Shown one piece after another: positions 26,586 to 35,446 of a stretch of 64,000 bases of DNA. The notes under the pieces were generated by a model. It saw only the letters and a list, made by a program, of their open reading frames with translations, was not told where the DNA came from and searched no databases. The stretch is from Pseudomonas sp. R84. GTDB lineage: Bacteria; Pseudomonadota; Gammaproteobacteria; Pseudomonadales; Pseudomonadaceae. The stretch spans positions 558,001 through 622,000 of the forward strand of contig NZ_CP019426.1 in assembly GCF_009834515.1 (NCBI RefSeq). The letters are read 5' to 3'. A program made the translations under genes and the position numbers. Within the stretch, counting starts at the first letter, position 1. Every line of letters begins with the position of its first letter.

Positions 26586-28036
26586 TGCAATTGTCCGAGC
26601 TGGCCGGTGTCGGGCGAACCCCGCAACTGCCGCTGACCGTGACCCTGGCCGATGCCGCCGGAAATGCGGATCTGCAATTGCTTAGTTTGCTGCGGGTTCT
26701 GCCAGGGCAACGCTACGTCGGCGCCGGTGTCTGGCGTGGCCGTCCGGTACTGGCCAAATTGCTGGTCGGCGGCAAGGCTGCCCGGCATTTTCAGCGTGAG
26801 CTGGAAGGCGTGCGCTTGTTGGCCGCGCAAGGCATGACGACACCGTTGTTGCTGGCCGACGGTTTGAACAGTGACGAAGGTGGCTGGCTGCTGTTCGATT
26901 TCCTTGAAGGCGCCGAAAGCCTTGGCGATGCCTGGGCAAAGGTCGAGTCGCTGCCGTTGCTCGCAGATGAACAGTCGGCGGTATTGGCCGAGGCGCTCGG
27001 CGCCATTGGCCAATTGCACGGCAAAGGCCTCTGGCAGGAGGATCTGCACCTGGATAATCTGCTGCGTCACGGCGGCCAGTTGTACTTGATTGACGGCGCC
27101 GGAGTATGCGCAGAGACCGCTGGTCAGCCGTTGTCGCGACAAAAAGTCCTGGAAAATCTCGGGGTATTTTTCGCCCAGTTACCCAAGGCGCTTGAGCCGT
27201 TCACTGAAGAATTGCTGGTGTATTACCTGTTGAGCAACAGCGAGCACGCGCTCCCGCTGGAAGCCTTGCAGAAACAGATCGACAAAGTACGCCGGTGGCG
27301 TCTGAAAGACTTTCTGCTCAAGGTCGGTCGCGAGTGCACGCTGTTCAGTGTGCAGCGTGGAGCGTTCGGTCTGCGCGCAATTCGTCGTGAAGAAGAGCCG
27401 GCCATGCTGCCGGTGCTTGCGCAGGCGGATGCGCTGCTTGATCAGGGCCATATGTACAAGACCGGTGGTGCGGCGAGCGTCGGCAAGGTTCAGGCCGGTG
27501 TGCGCACTCTGGTGATCAAACGCTACAACATCAAGGGCTTTGCGCATTGGCTCAAGCGTTTCTGGCGTCCGAGTCGCGCCTGGCATTCGTGGCGTGAAGG
27601 CAATCGCCTGGCGTTCCTCGGCATCGCTACGCCCAAGCCGCTGGCGGTGCTGGAGAAGCGCTTTTTTTGGCTGCGCAGCCGTGCGTATCTGGTGACCGAG
27701 TTCCTGCCGGGGCCGGATATCATCGAGCGCTTTGCGCCCTATGTTGAAAGTGGCGAAGCACCGGAGGCAGAATTGCAGGCGCTGGACCTGTTGTTCGCGC
27801 GATTGATTGACGAGCGCATCAGCCATGGCGACTTCAAGGGGCACAACCTGTTCTGGCAGCAGGATCGCTGGGCACTGATCGATCTGGATTCGATGTGTCA
27901 GCATGGAACTATCGGCAGTTTCGCGCCGGCCTATGCCCGTGACCGTGCGCGATTCATGCGTAACTGGCCTGAAAGCAGCGCGCTGTATCAGATTATTGAT
28001 CATCGTTTGCCCAAGGACATTTCCAGCGCGGCCTGA
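26585..28036 (+). CDS. Double kinase-fold LPS core protein (PA5006-like)
   Basis: A 483-residue protein with two tandem kinase-like domains. The first has VWRGRPVLAKLLVGGKAARHF (about 55-75) and WQEDLHLDNLLRHGGQLYLID (about 153-173). The second has LVIKRYNIKGFAHWLKRFWR (about 307-326) and ISHGDFKGHNLFWQ (about 417-430) with LIDLDSM. Both domains keep the catalytic Asp and Asn. It corresponds by position to the P. aeruginosa PA5006 gene of the core operon; its substrate is not known to me. It overlaps the WapQ-like gene by one base and ends the kinase run. Confidence 0.82.
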   Translation: MQLSELAGVGRTPQLPLTVTLADAAGNADLQLLSLLRVLPGQRYVGAGVWRGRPVLAKLLVGGKAARHFQRELEGVRLLAAQGMTTPLLLADGLNSDEGGWLLFDFLEGAESLGDAWAKVESLPLLADEQSAVLAEALGAIGQLHGKGLWQEDLHLDNLLRHGGQLYLIDGAGVCAETAGQPLSRQKVLENLGVFFAQLPKALEPFTEELLVYYLLSNSEHALPLEALQKQIDKVRRWRLKDFLLKVGRECTLFSVQRGAFGLRAIRREEEPAMLPVLAQADALLDQGHMYKTGGAASVGKVQAGVRTLVIKRYNIKGFAHWLKRFWRPSRAWHSWREGNRLAFLGIATPKPLAVLEKRFFWLRSRAYLVTEFLPGPDIIERFAPYVESGEAPEAELQALDLLFARLIDERISHGDFKGHNLFWQQDRWALIDLDSMCQHGTIGSFAPAYARDRARFMRNWPESSALYQIIDHRLPKDISSAA

Positions 28037-28163
28037 GTCAAACCACTACAGCAGTGGAGGACAAGATTCAGCGACTTGTCCTACAGCCTCTCCAGAAGCC
28101 ATGAACTGTGCCCCGTTCAGCCCCGATGCTAATTTGCCCAACGACCTTGGAGGGCGAATTTTA

Positions 28164-28496
28164 ATGATCAGACAGGCTGTAACAGTGAGTGCATTTTCAT
28201 GGGTTCTGGCCGGCTGTGGCAGCGTCATGACCGTATTGCAGGACGATGCCGACGTCGCCCGGGACATGCGCAAACAAAACACCTACTGCCAATCGATTCC
28301 GCGGATTTACAGCGGGCTGGCATTCGATTTCTGCGTGCTTAACGCGCCCCCTGATCCCAGCGGATTTCTGGTGCCGTTCGTGCTGCTGGATCTGCCATTG
28401 TCCGGTGTATTCGATACAGTAGCGTTGCCTTATACGGTTTTTCGTCAGGTCACCGACGGCAACCTCGGTATTTACTGGCGCAAGGGCGGTTATTGA
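28164..28496 (+). CDS. YceK/YidQ family small lipoprotein
   Basis: A 110-residue lipoprotein. The ATG at 28164 follows a GGAGGG ribosome site (about 28149-28154). The N-terminus MIRQAVTVSAFSWVLAGCGS has a short signal peptide and lipobox LAGC, with the lipidated Cys at 18. The mature part, with IYSGLAFDFC, LLDLPLSGVFDTVALPYTVF and a C-terminal tail, matches the YceK/YidQ (DUF1375) family of unknown function. It lies between the kinase genes and the carbamoyltransferase gene, about 130 bp from the former. Confidence 0.85.
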   Translation: MIRQAVTVSAFSWVLAGCGSVMTVLQDDADVARDMRKQNTYCQSIPRIYSGLAFDFCVLNAPPDPSGFLVPFVLLDLPLSGVFDTVALPYTVFRQVTDGNLGIYWRKGGY

Positions 28497-28537
28497 GGTA
28501 CAGGGCAAGGTTTCTCCAATCCATTCACCCTGGGGCA

Positions 28538-28667
28538 ATCGCGCAGGGTAATTCCCCTCTCGTTTACGCTATAATCCCGCCCTTTAGCTGTCACTCGCCC
28601 TGTGCGAGGGCACATCAATTTTCAAGGCGCATCGCGCCTGCACGCAGACTAAAGAGGCTAGACCCCT
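28538..28667 (+). promoter_or_regulatory. Probable promoter and leader of wapO
   Basis: A perfect -10 hexamer TATAAT lies at 28570-28575, about 90 bp before the wapO GTG; the -35 region is poor. The leader contains two small hairpins: CTCGC/GCGAG around 28594-28608 and AGGCGC/GCGCCT around 28625-28639. This suggests wapO and downstream genes have their own promoter. Confidence 0.5.
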
Positions 28668-30422
28668 GTGGCATTGACGATTCTTGGCCTGTCCGGCGCC
28701 CTTAGCCATGATCCTTCAGCGGCCTTGTACATCGACGGCAAGCTGGTGGCGGCGGCTGAAGAAGAGCGCTTCGTACGCGATAAACATGCAAAGAACCGCA
28801 TGCCCTACGAATCGGCGAAGTTCTGTCTGGAACAGGCCGGCATCAAGCCGTCCGATGTTGACGTGGTCGCGATTCCATTTGCCCCGATCAGCCTGTTCGG
28901 CAAGGCGCGCTGGCACTACGCCAAGCGTTATTGGTATGCGCCGGACCGCGCGCTTGATGCGATCCTGATGGGCAATCGCCGTTACAAGCGCTATCGCAAC
29001 AAGATTGTCTGGTGCCTGGAACAACTGGGTTTCGATCCGAAAAAAATCAAGATCGAGCCGGTCGAGCACCACCTGGCTCACGCCTCCAGCGCCTACCACT
29101 GCTCGGGTTTCAAAGAAAAAACCGCGATCCTCGGTATTGACGGCAAGGGCGAGTACGCCACAACCTTTTTCGGCTATGGCGAAAACGGCAAGATCCACAA
29201 GATCAAGGAATTCTTCGATCCTGACTCCCTCGGCGGCCTGTATGGCGCGATCACCGAGTTCCTCGGTTTCGAGATGCTTGATGGTGAGTTCAAGGTCATG
29301 GGCATGGCGCCGTACGGCGACGCCAGCAAATACGACTTCTCGCGTCTGGCCTCGTTCGAGAACGGCGAGTTGGTGATCAACACCGACTACGCCAACGTGA
29401 TCGGCCTGCGTCGCTACAAAGAGAAGGGCAAAGGTTTCTACTTCTCGCCGAAGCTGATCGAGTGGCTGGGTCCGAAACGCGAAGGCGACATCGCTGACGA
29501 GCCATACATCCACTACGCCGCGAGCATGCAAGCGCTGTTCGAGAAACTGGCGTTGCAGATGATCGACCACTACCTGGGCGATGTGCTCAAGGAAACCGGC
29601 AAGCTGGCATTCGCCGGTGGCTGTGCGTTGAACGTCAAACTGAACCAGAAAATCATCGCTCGCGACGACATCAAAGAGCTGTTCGTTCAGCCGGCGTCCG
29701 GCGATGCCGGCACTGCAGTCGGCGCCGCTGCCTACGTGTCGCACGCTCGTGGCGTACCGGTCGAGAAGATGGAGCACGTCTATCTCGGCCCGTCGTACAG
29801 CAACGAAGACGTGATTGCCGCCTGCGCGCGTCACGAGAACAAGCCGACCTGGCGCAAGCTCGACAACATGCCTGAGCAGATCGCCAAGATCATGGTCGAT
29901 GGCAACCCGGTGGCCTGGTTCCAGGGACGTATGGAGTTCGGTCCACGCGCACTCGGCGGCCGCTCGATCATCGGTTGCCCGAGCGTGGCTGGTGTGGCTG
30001 ACCGCATCAACCACCAGATCAAGTTCCGCGAGCGCTGGAGGCCTTTCTGCCCGTCGATGCTCGACACCGTTGCGCCACAGATGATCAAGATCGATCACCC
30101 GGCACCGTTCATGACCTTCACGTTCGAAGTGGCGGAAGAGTGGAAGACCCGCGTACCGGAAGTTGTCCACGAAGATGGCACCTCCCGTGCCCAGGTGCTC
30201 AAGCGTGAATACAACCCACGCTACTACGACATGATGAAGGCGCTGGAAAACCTGACCGGCAACGGCGTATCGCTGAACACCTCGCTCAACCGTCGTGGCG
30301 AACCGATGATCTGCTCGCCGACTGACGCACTGAACATGTTTTTCGGCTCTGATCTGGAATACCTGATCATGGAAGATATTCTGGTCGTAAAAGAGGGTGT
30401 AAAAGGATACGAACTTGACTGA
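28668..30422 (+). CDS. wapO: LPS core heptose carbamoyltransferase WapO
   Basis: A 584-residue NodU/CmcH-type carbamoyltransferase. The N-terminal TsaD-like domain begins ALTILGLSGALSHDPSAAL with the GTG start at 28668. EPVEHHLAHASSAYH (about 125-140) carries the metal-binding His pair, and ILGIDGKGEYAT follows. The C-terminal domain has FGPRALGGRSIIG (about 425-437) and NTSLNRRGEPMICSP. In P. aeruginosa the syntenic gene (PA5005, wapO) puts a 7-O-carbamoyl group on heptose II. The next gene overlaps its stop by 8 bp. Confidence 0.93.
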   Translation: MALTILGLSGALSHDPSAALYIDGKLVAAAEEERFVRDKHAKNRMPYESAKFCLEQAGIKPSDVDVVAIPFAPISLFGKARWHYAKRYWYAPDRALDAILMGNRRYKRYRNKIVWCLEQLGFDPKKIKIEPVEHHLAHASSAYHCSGFKEKTAILGIDGKGEYATTFFGYGENGKIHKIKEFFDPDSLGGLYGAITEFLGFEMLDGEFKVMGMAPYGDASKYDFSRLASFENGELVINTDYANVIGLRRYKEKGKGFYFSPKLIEWLGPKREGDIADEPYIHYAASMQALFEKLALQMIDHYLGDVLKETGKLAFAGGCALNVKLNQKIIARDDIKELFVQPASGDAGTAVGAAAYVSHARGVPVEKMEHVYLGPSYSNEDVIAACARHENKPTWRKLDNMPEQIAKIMVDGNPVAWFQGRMEFGPRALGGRSIIGCPSVAGVADRINHQIKFRERWRPFCPSMLDTVAPQMIKIDHPAPFMTFTFEVAEEWKTRVPEVVHEDGTSRAQVLKREYNPRYYDMMKALENLTGNGVSLNTSLNRRGEPMICSPTDALNMFFGSDLEYLIMEDILVVKEGVKGYELD

Positions 30423-31323
30423 AACACTGATCAGCGTCGTCATTCCGGTTTACAACTATGCGCGAACGCTTCCACGTGCAGTGGAATCGGTGTTGGCGCA
30501 GTTGGATGAGGCGACCGCGGATCTGCTGGTCATCGACGACGGGTCAACGGACGATACCCCCGAGGTAGTCGAAAACCTCCTGCTCAAGCATGGCGGGCGC
30601 TTCCGTGCGCTGCGCAAAGCCAATGGCGGCTTGTCGTCGGTGCGCAATCGTGGGCTTGAGGAGACGACCGGGCGGTATCTGGTATTCCTCGACTCCGATG
30701 ACGAAATGGCTCCCGGCGCACTGGCTGCGCTTTCTGAGCATATCGCCAGTCATCCGCACAGCCTGATGGTGATCGGTGCACATTGGTCGGTGTTCGCCGA
30801 CGGGCGACGCAGCTTGCAGGCGGCCAAGCCGTTGCCTGTGACGCCGCGGCAGCGCTTGCAGGGTTACCTGTTGAGCAAGACGGTATCGATTTCCAACGGT
30901 GCCTGCGCGATGCATCGCGATGTGTTCGTTATGGGTAATTACCCGGAACACTTGCGCAACGTCGAGGATTTGCCAGTGTTTGCCCAGGTGCTGGCGCGCT
31001 ATCCCTGCACCGTTCTGGACAAGCCTTTGGCGTTGATCTACAAGCATGCCGACAGCATGCGCCATGATTTGCGGCAAAGCCTTGCCGCCGGTACGGAGCA
31101 GGTCGTCAGCGAAGTCTTTTCCAGTCGACGAATGCCCGACGAAATGAGTGATTTACGCCAGGCCTTTCTTGCGCAGCGCTGCTTGTCGTTGTTTCGTGAC
31201 TGTTATTCCCATGGCGAGTACAAGCTGGCCAAGGCATTCTATTTTCAGGCCTTGCGTGCGGACTGGCGGACGTTTTCGCGCTGGTCCTACACGCGTAAGG
31301 CGTTGCGGTTGCTGTTTCGGTAA
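30415..31323 (+). CDS. GT2 family glycosyltransferase
   Basis: A 302-residue GT-A glycosyltransferase. The start is a TTG at 30415 after an AAAAGGA ribosome site, overlapping the wapO stop by 8 bp. VVIPVYNYARTLPRAVESV and LLVIDDGSTDDTPE (about 42-55) form the nucleotide-sugar site. FLDSDDEM (about 92-99) is the DXD motif. GACAMHRDVF and NVEDLPVF give the acceptor region. No membrane segment is seen. It probably adds an outer-core sugar; donor and acceptor cannot be told from sequence. Confidence 0.88.
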   Translation: MTETLISVVIPVYNYARTLPRAVESVLAQLDEATADLLVIDDGSTDDTPEVVENLLLKHGGRFRALRKANGGLSSVRNRGLEETTGRYLVFLDSDDEMAPGALAALSEHIASHPHSLMVIGAHWSVFADGRRSLQAAKPLPVTPRQRLQGYLLSKTVSISNGACAMHRDVFVMGNYPEHLRNVEDLPVFAQVLARYPCTVLDKPLALIYKHADSMRHDLRQSLAAGTEQVVSEVFSSRRMPDEMSDLRQAFLAQRCLSLFRDCYSHGEYKLAKAFYFQALRADWRTFSRWSYTRKALRLLFR

Positions 31324-31376
31324 ACGGGTCGCGGAGACTACGCGGGCCTTGTAACGGATGTCGGTGAGGTGGCTGG

Positions 31377-32837
31377 GTGAAAGGTACGGGCGGTAGCGTG
31401 GCAACTCGAGTCTCCAGAGTCATCGACGAATACCCGGTTTGGCTGGCGTTTCTGGGCAGTGCGCTGTTATCGCTGATTGCGGTTCTGGGCACCGCGACAG
31501 TGGGGCGTGATGCCGCGCTGTATATCGATATCGCGCAACAGGTCACCGAGCACGGGCCTAATGTGGCCTGGGTCACTTTCGACTGGCCATGGTTTTCCTT
31601 TCTTCTGGCCGGTACGCATACCGTCCTGCATTTGCCGCTCGAGCTGAGCGCCTATCTTTGGTGCGCGCTGTTTTTTGCCGGCACCAGCGCGCTGATGGTG
31701 GACTGCGTACGTCAACGGTCTGCGCAACTCGCCGGTTGGGCGTGTCTGGTGGTATTGGCAATGCCGGCGGTGAATGCCTTCCGAAACGACATCATCCGTG
31801 AATGCGGTTTCTGGTTCTTCTGCACCCTGACACTCTGGCTCGCGCTGCGCTGGCAAGCCCGTGGCGGTTGGCTGCGGGCTGCACTCATCCATCTCGCCAT
31901 TGTTGCGGCTGCCTTGTTTCGACTGGAAGCCCTGCTCCTGGTGCCGGCCTTGGCGCTGTGGCAGTTGCCTAATCTGTGGTCGTCGAGCCGACGGATGCAA
32001 TTCGCTCAGTTTTCGCTGCTACCGGTTTTGGGATTGGTGGCTGTTTCAGTTACCGGTGTGCTCATGTCGGCGCGCGTGATGCTGTATCTGGACATGATCG
32101 AGCCGCACGGTGTGTTTGCATCCTTTCAGATGCTGTGCGAGCAGTTTGCCAACTCGCTCATCAACAAGTATTCCCAGGATGAAGCCGGTCGGATCATTTT
32201 CTTTGGCATCCTGGCGACCATGGCGATCAGCTTCGTGAAGTTGATGGGGCCTTTCGCCGTCCCTTTCGTGCTGCGACGTAACTGGGGATTTCTGGGTGTT
32301 TACTGGCGCGAGTACCGTCCCTTCGCCTGGACGGCGTTGTTGTATCTGATCGTGCTGGTGCTGTTTTTCATCAAACAACAGTTCATGAACGCGCGCTACC
32401 TGAGCTTTCTGAATCTGTTGTTTGTGCCCGTGCTGGCGATGGGGCTGGCGGCGTTTGTTCGCGATTTCCCGCGCTGGGGCAAGTGGCTGGTGGTGCTGGG
32501 GTTGTTGGTTATGCTGTCGAACGTCATTTCCACCGGTGCGGGTAAAACGCATTACGTCGAGGCCGGTCGCTGGTTGTCCGCGCATGTCGAGCCGGGTGCG
32601 AAGACGTATTTCGAGGATGGGCGGATCAGCTATTACGCCGGTCGCGGCTACGTGATGCCGGTACTGACCGCTGAGGAAGCGATGTCGGCAGCTCACGCTG
32701 GCGACTATCAGTACTTCCTCATCGAGGCCAAAGGTGACGAGCCTTGGTTGAATGATTGGCTGGTGGCGCACAAGCTGCGCATCATCGAGCATTTCGCCAA
32801 TCGCAAAGGTGCCACCGTGGTGATTATAGGTCGCTAA
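31377..32837 (+). CDS. GT-C type polytopic membrane glycosyltransferase (PMT/ArnT-like)
   Basis: A 486-residue protein with about 9-11 membrane segments and a soluble C-terminal domain (about 400-486). GTATVGRDAALYIDIAQ after the first segment matches the first periplasmic loop of PMT/ArnT-type lipid-linked glycosyltransferases, where an acidic residue is catalytic. The GTG at 31377 is chosen for its upstream GAGG (31364-31367); an alternative GTG lies at 31398. It probably transfers a lipid-linked sugar to core or lipid A. It does not look like the O-antigen ligase WaaL. Confidence 0.75.
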   Translation: MKGTGGSVATRVSRVIDEYPVWLAFLGSALLSLIAVLGTATVGRDAALYIDIAQQVTEHGPNVAWVTFDWPWFSFLLAGTHTVLHLPLELSAYLWCALFFAGTSALMVDCVRQRSAQLAGWACLVVLAMPAVNAFRNDIIRECGFWFFCTLTLWLALRWQARGGWLRAALIHLAIVAAALFRLEALLLVPALALWQLPNLWSSSRRMQFAQFSLLPVLGLVAVSVTGVLMSARVMLYLDMIEPHGVFASFQMLCEQFANSLINKYSQDEAGRIIFFGILATMAISFVKLMGPFAVPFVLRRNWGFLGVYWREYRPFAWTALLYLIVLVLFFIKQQFMNARYLSFLNLLFVPVLAMGLAAFVRDFPRWGKWLVVLGLLVMLSNVISTGAGKTHYVEAGRWLSAHVEPGAKTYFEDGRISYYAGRGYVMPVLTAEEAMSAAHAGDYQYFLIEAKGDEPWLNDWLVAHKLRIIEHFANRKGATVVIIGR

Positions 32838-32840
32838 GGC

Positions 32841-33494
32841 TTAACCGAGCAGCGGACGCAGGCGTGAGATCAGCGGCGCTTGTCGGTGGCTCGGCAACGC
32901 CTGGCGATAGCCTTCGACAAAAGTTTCGCCGGCGTCCTGACCGAGCAACCATTGGCGGTCCTCCTTGTAGCGCAGCAAGTGAGCGAAGTTGCGCAGCCGT
33001 TTACTGTCACTGAGTGCGTGCTTCTGGCAGCGCAAGTCGGCGATATCGATCAGGCCCAAATGCTTGTCCGGGGTCTGCACGACGTTGCCGAAGTGCAGCG
33101 ACCGAAAGTACACACCTTTTTCGTGTAGCAGAGCGAAGTAGCCGCCCAGCTGGAATCGCAGTGAGTCAGCTTCTTCGCCAGTGCTTTGTAACTGACGCAC
33201 TGTATTGCCTTGCAGCGGGCTGTAATACACAGCGTCGCGTTCGATGCTCGGAATGCGGTACACCGCGATCACTTTCGGGCAGAGGATGCCACGCTGTTCG
33301 AGTGCCCGGGTGTTGTCGGCAAAGCGTTGTGCATAGGGGTAGAACAGCGCCGAACTGAGCAACCGCTTGCGGCGGAACAGCTTGAGCATGCGTCCATCGG
33401 CCAATCTGAGCACCTTGTCGCCGGAACCGTCGGCCTCCAGTACGTGTGCACCTTTGCGCAGTGCCTCGTAAGTGCTGTGATCAATCGATTGCAT
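32841..33494 (-). CDS. Kinase-fold protein (PA4998-like, often annotated toluene tolerance)
   Basis: A 217-residue LPS-kinase-like protein, convergent with the GT-C gene (3-bp gap) and divergent from msbA. VLRLADGRMLKLFRRKRLLSS (about 29-49) carries the ATP-site Lys. Where kinases have HGDLHPGN it reads FRSLHFGN (about 129-136), so the catalytic Asp is Ser, while LIDIADLR keeps a DFG-like Asp. By synteny it corresponds to P. aeruginosa PA4998. The old toluene-tolerance label is not supported by anything visible. Confidence 0.8.
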   Translation of the reverse strand: MQSIDHSTYEALRKGAHVLEADGSGDKVLRLADGRMLKLFRRKRLLSSALFYPYAQRFADNTRALEQRGILCPKVIAVYRIPSIERDAVYYSPLQGNTVRQLQSTGEEADSLRFQLGGYFALLHEKGVYFRSLHFGNVVQTPDKHLGLIDIADLRCQKHALSDSKRLRNFAHLLRYKEDRQWLLGQDAGETFVEGYRQALPSHRQAPLISRLRPLLG

Positions 33495-33619
33495 ATCGGG
33501 CTCCCCATCATTAGCGGGGTATCTTAACCGACTTGGTCGAAGGCTGGCTTGAAGTCATGTTTATCGGGGCAAAAACGCGTGTGATATCATCGGCACCTCA
33601 CTGAATTGCGCGGATCACC

Positions 33620-35446
33620 ATGAGCAGTCCTGAACCGAAAGCCCAGTCCACGCTGGCGATCTATTTCCGCCTTTTGGCTTACGTGCGGCCTTATGCCGGC
33701 CTTTTCCTTCTCAGCATCGTCGGGTTTCTGATCTTCGCATCGACTCAACCGATGCTCGCTTACATCCTCAAATACTTTGTCGACGGTCTGGCCAATCCTG
33801 AAGCCAGTCTGTTCCCGGGCAACCCATATCTGGGCAAGCTGCAGTTGCTCGAAACCGTGCCATTGATGATTGTCTTCATCGCGCTGTGGCAGGGCGTGGG
33901 GTCGTACCTGGGTAACTTCTTTCTGGCGCGGGTTTCGCTGGGGCTGGTGCATGACCTGCGGGTGGTGCTGTTCAACAAGTTGCTGGAGTTGCCCAATCGC
34001 TTCTTCGACAAGAACAATTCCGGCCATCTGATTTCCCGAATCACCTTCAACGTGACGATGGTCACCGGTGCAGCAACGGATGCGATCAAAGTCGTCATCC
34101 GTGAAGGTATGACCGTGATTTTCCTGTTCTGCACGCTGTTGTGGATGAACTGGAAGCTGACTCTGGTGATGGTCGCCATCCTGCCGTTGATCGGTTTGAT
34201 GGTGAACAGCACCAGCAAGAAATTCCGCAAGCAAAGCAAGAAGATTCAAGTCTCTATGGGCAACGTCACGCACGTCGCCTCCGAGACCATTCATGGCTAC
34301 CGCGTTGTGCGCAGCTTCGGTGGCGAGCAGTACGAAAAGGATCGCTTTCGCGATGCCAGCCAGAGCAACACCGACAAGCAGTTGACGATGACCAAGACCG
34401 GCGCGGTTTACACGCCGATGCTGCAACTGGTGACTTACAGCGCCATGGCCGTGGTCATGTTCCTCGTGCTGTATCTGCGCGGCGATGCTTCGCCGGGCGA
34501 TCTGGTGGCTTACATCACCATGGCCGGCCTGCTGCCGAAACCGATCCGTCAGTTGTCGGAAGTCAGCTCGACCATCCAGAAGGGTGTGGCCGGTGCCGAG
34601 AGTATTTTCGAGCAACTGGATGAGCCGGCGGAGGTGGATCGGGGCACGGTCGAGCAGGATCGTCTCGAAGGTCGTCTGGAAGTGCGCAATCTCAGCTTCC
34701 ACTACCCCGACACCGACAAAGCGGTGCTCAACGACATCAGTTTTGTTGTCGAACCGGGGCAAATGGTCGCGCTGGTTGGCCGCTCAGGCAGTGGCAAATC
34801 GACCCTGGCCAGTCTGATTCCGCGCTTTTATCAGCATGATCATGCGCAGGGCCAGATTCTGCTCGATGGCGTGCAGGTGCAGGACTTCACCCTGCGCAGC
34901 CTGCGTCGGCAGATTGCTCTGGTGACCCAGCAGGTGACCCTGTTCAACGATACGGTGACCAACAACATCGCTTACGGCGATCTGGCCGGCGCGCCGTTCG
35001 ATGAAGTAAAGCGCGCGGCTACAGAGGCCTATGCCGACGAGTTCATCATCAAGATGCCGCAAGGTTATGAAACCATGGTCGGCGAAAACGGCGTGCTGCT
35101 GTCCGGCGGCCAGCGTCAGCGCATCGCCATCGCCCGGGCGCTGCTCAAGGATGCGCCGCTGCTGATTCTCGACGAGGCCACTTCTGCTCTCGATACCGAG
35201 TCGGAGCGGCATATTCAGGCTGCACTGGATCATGTGGTGAAAAACCGCACGACCCTGGTGATCGCTCACCGCTTGAGCACGATTGAAAAGGCCGACCTGA
35301 TTCTGGTCATGGACGAAGGCCGTATCGTCGAGCGCGGCTCTCACGCGCAATTGCTCGAGCAGAACGGCTATTACGCCCGTCTGCATGCCAAAGAGTTTGA
35401 AGAGGGTGACGAGCCTCAGCCGGCACACGCGACCAACGTATGCTGA
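33620..35446 (+). CDS. msbA: Lipid A-core flippase MsbA (ABC exporter)
   Basis: A 608-residue half-transporter that flips lipid A-core across the inner membrane using ATP. Six membrane segments occupy about 1-330 and the ATPase domain about 350-600. Walker A is GRSGSGKST (about 390-398), the signature is LSGGQRQRIAIARAL, Walker B is LLILDEATSALD, and the H-loop His is in IAHRLST. A GATATCAT stretch at 33580-33587 may be its -10. The Mig-14-like gene overlaps its stop by 7 bp, tying the two together. Confidence 0.97.
   Translation: MSSPEPKAQSTLAIYFRLLAYVRPYAGLFLLSIVGFLIFASTQPMLAYILKYFVDGLANPEASLFPGNPYLGKLQLLETVPLMIVFIALWQGVGSYLGNFFLARVSLGLVHDLRVVLFNKLLELPNRFFDKNNSGHLISRITFNVTMVTGAATDAIKVVIREGMTVIFLFCTLLWMNWKLTLVMVAILPLIGLMVNSTSKKFRKQSKKIQVSMGNVTHVASETIHGYRVVRSFGGEQYEKDRFRDASQSNTDKQLTMTKTGAVYTPMLQLVTYSAMAVVMFLVLYLRGDASPGDLVAYITMAGLLPKPIRQLSEVSSTIQKGVAGAESIFEQLDEPAEVDRGTVEQDRLEGRLEVRNLSFHYPDTDKAVLNDISFVVEPGQMVALVGRSGSGKSTLASLIPRFYQHDHAQGQILLDGVQVQDFTLRSLRRQIALVTQQVTLFNDTVTNNIAYGDLAGAPFDEVKRAATEAYADEFIIKMPQGYETMVGENGVLLSGGQRQRIAIARALLKDAPLLILDEATSALDTESERHIQAALDHVVKNRTTLVIAHRLSTIEKADLILVMDEGRIVERGSHAQLLEQNGYYARLHAKEFEEGDEPQPAHATNVC

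Noticed and set aside
28716..30443. 575-codon minus-strand frame opposite wapO
   Set aside because: Shadow of the carbamoyltransferase; no domain recognised.
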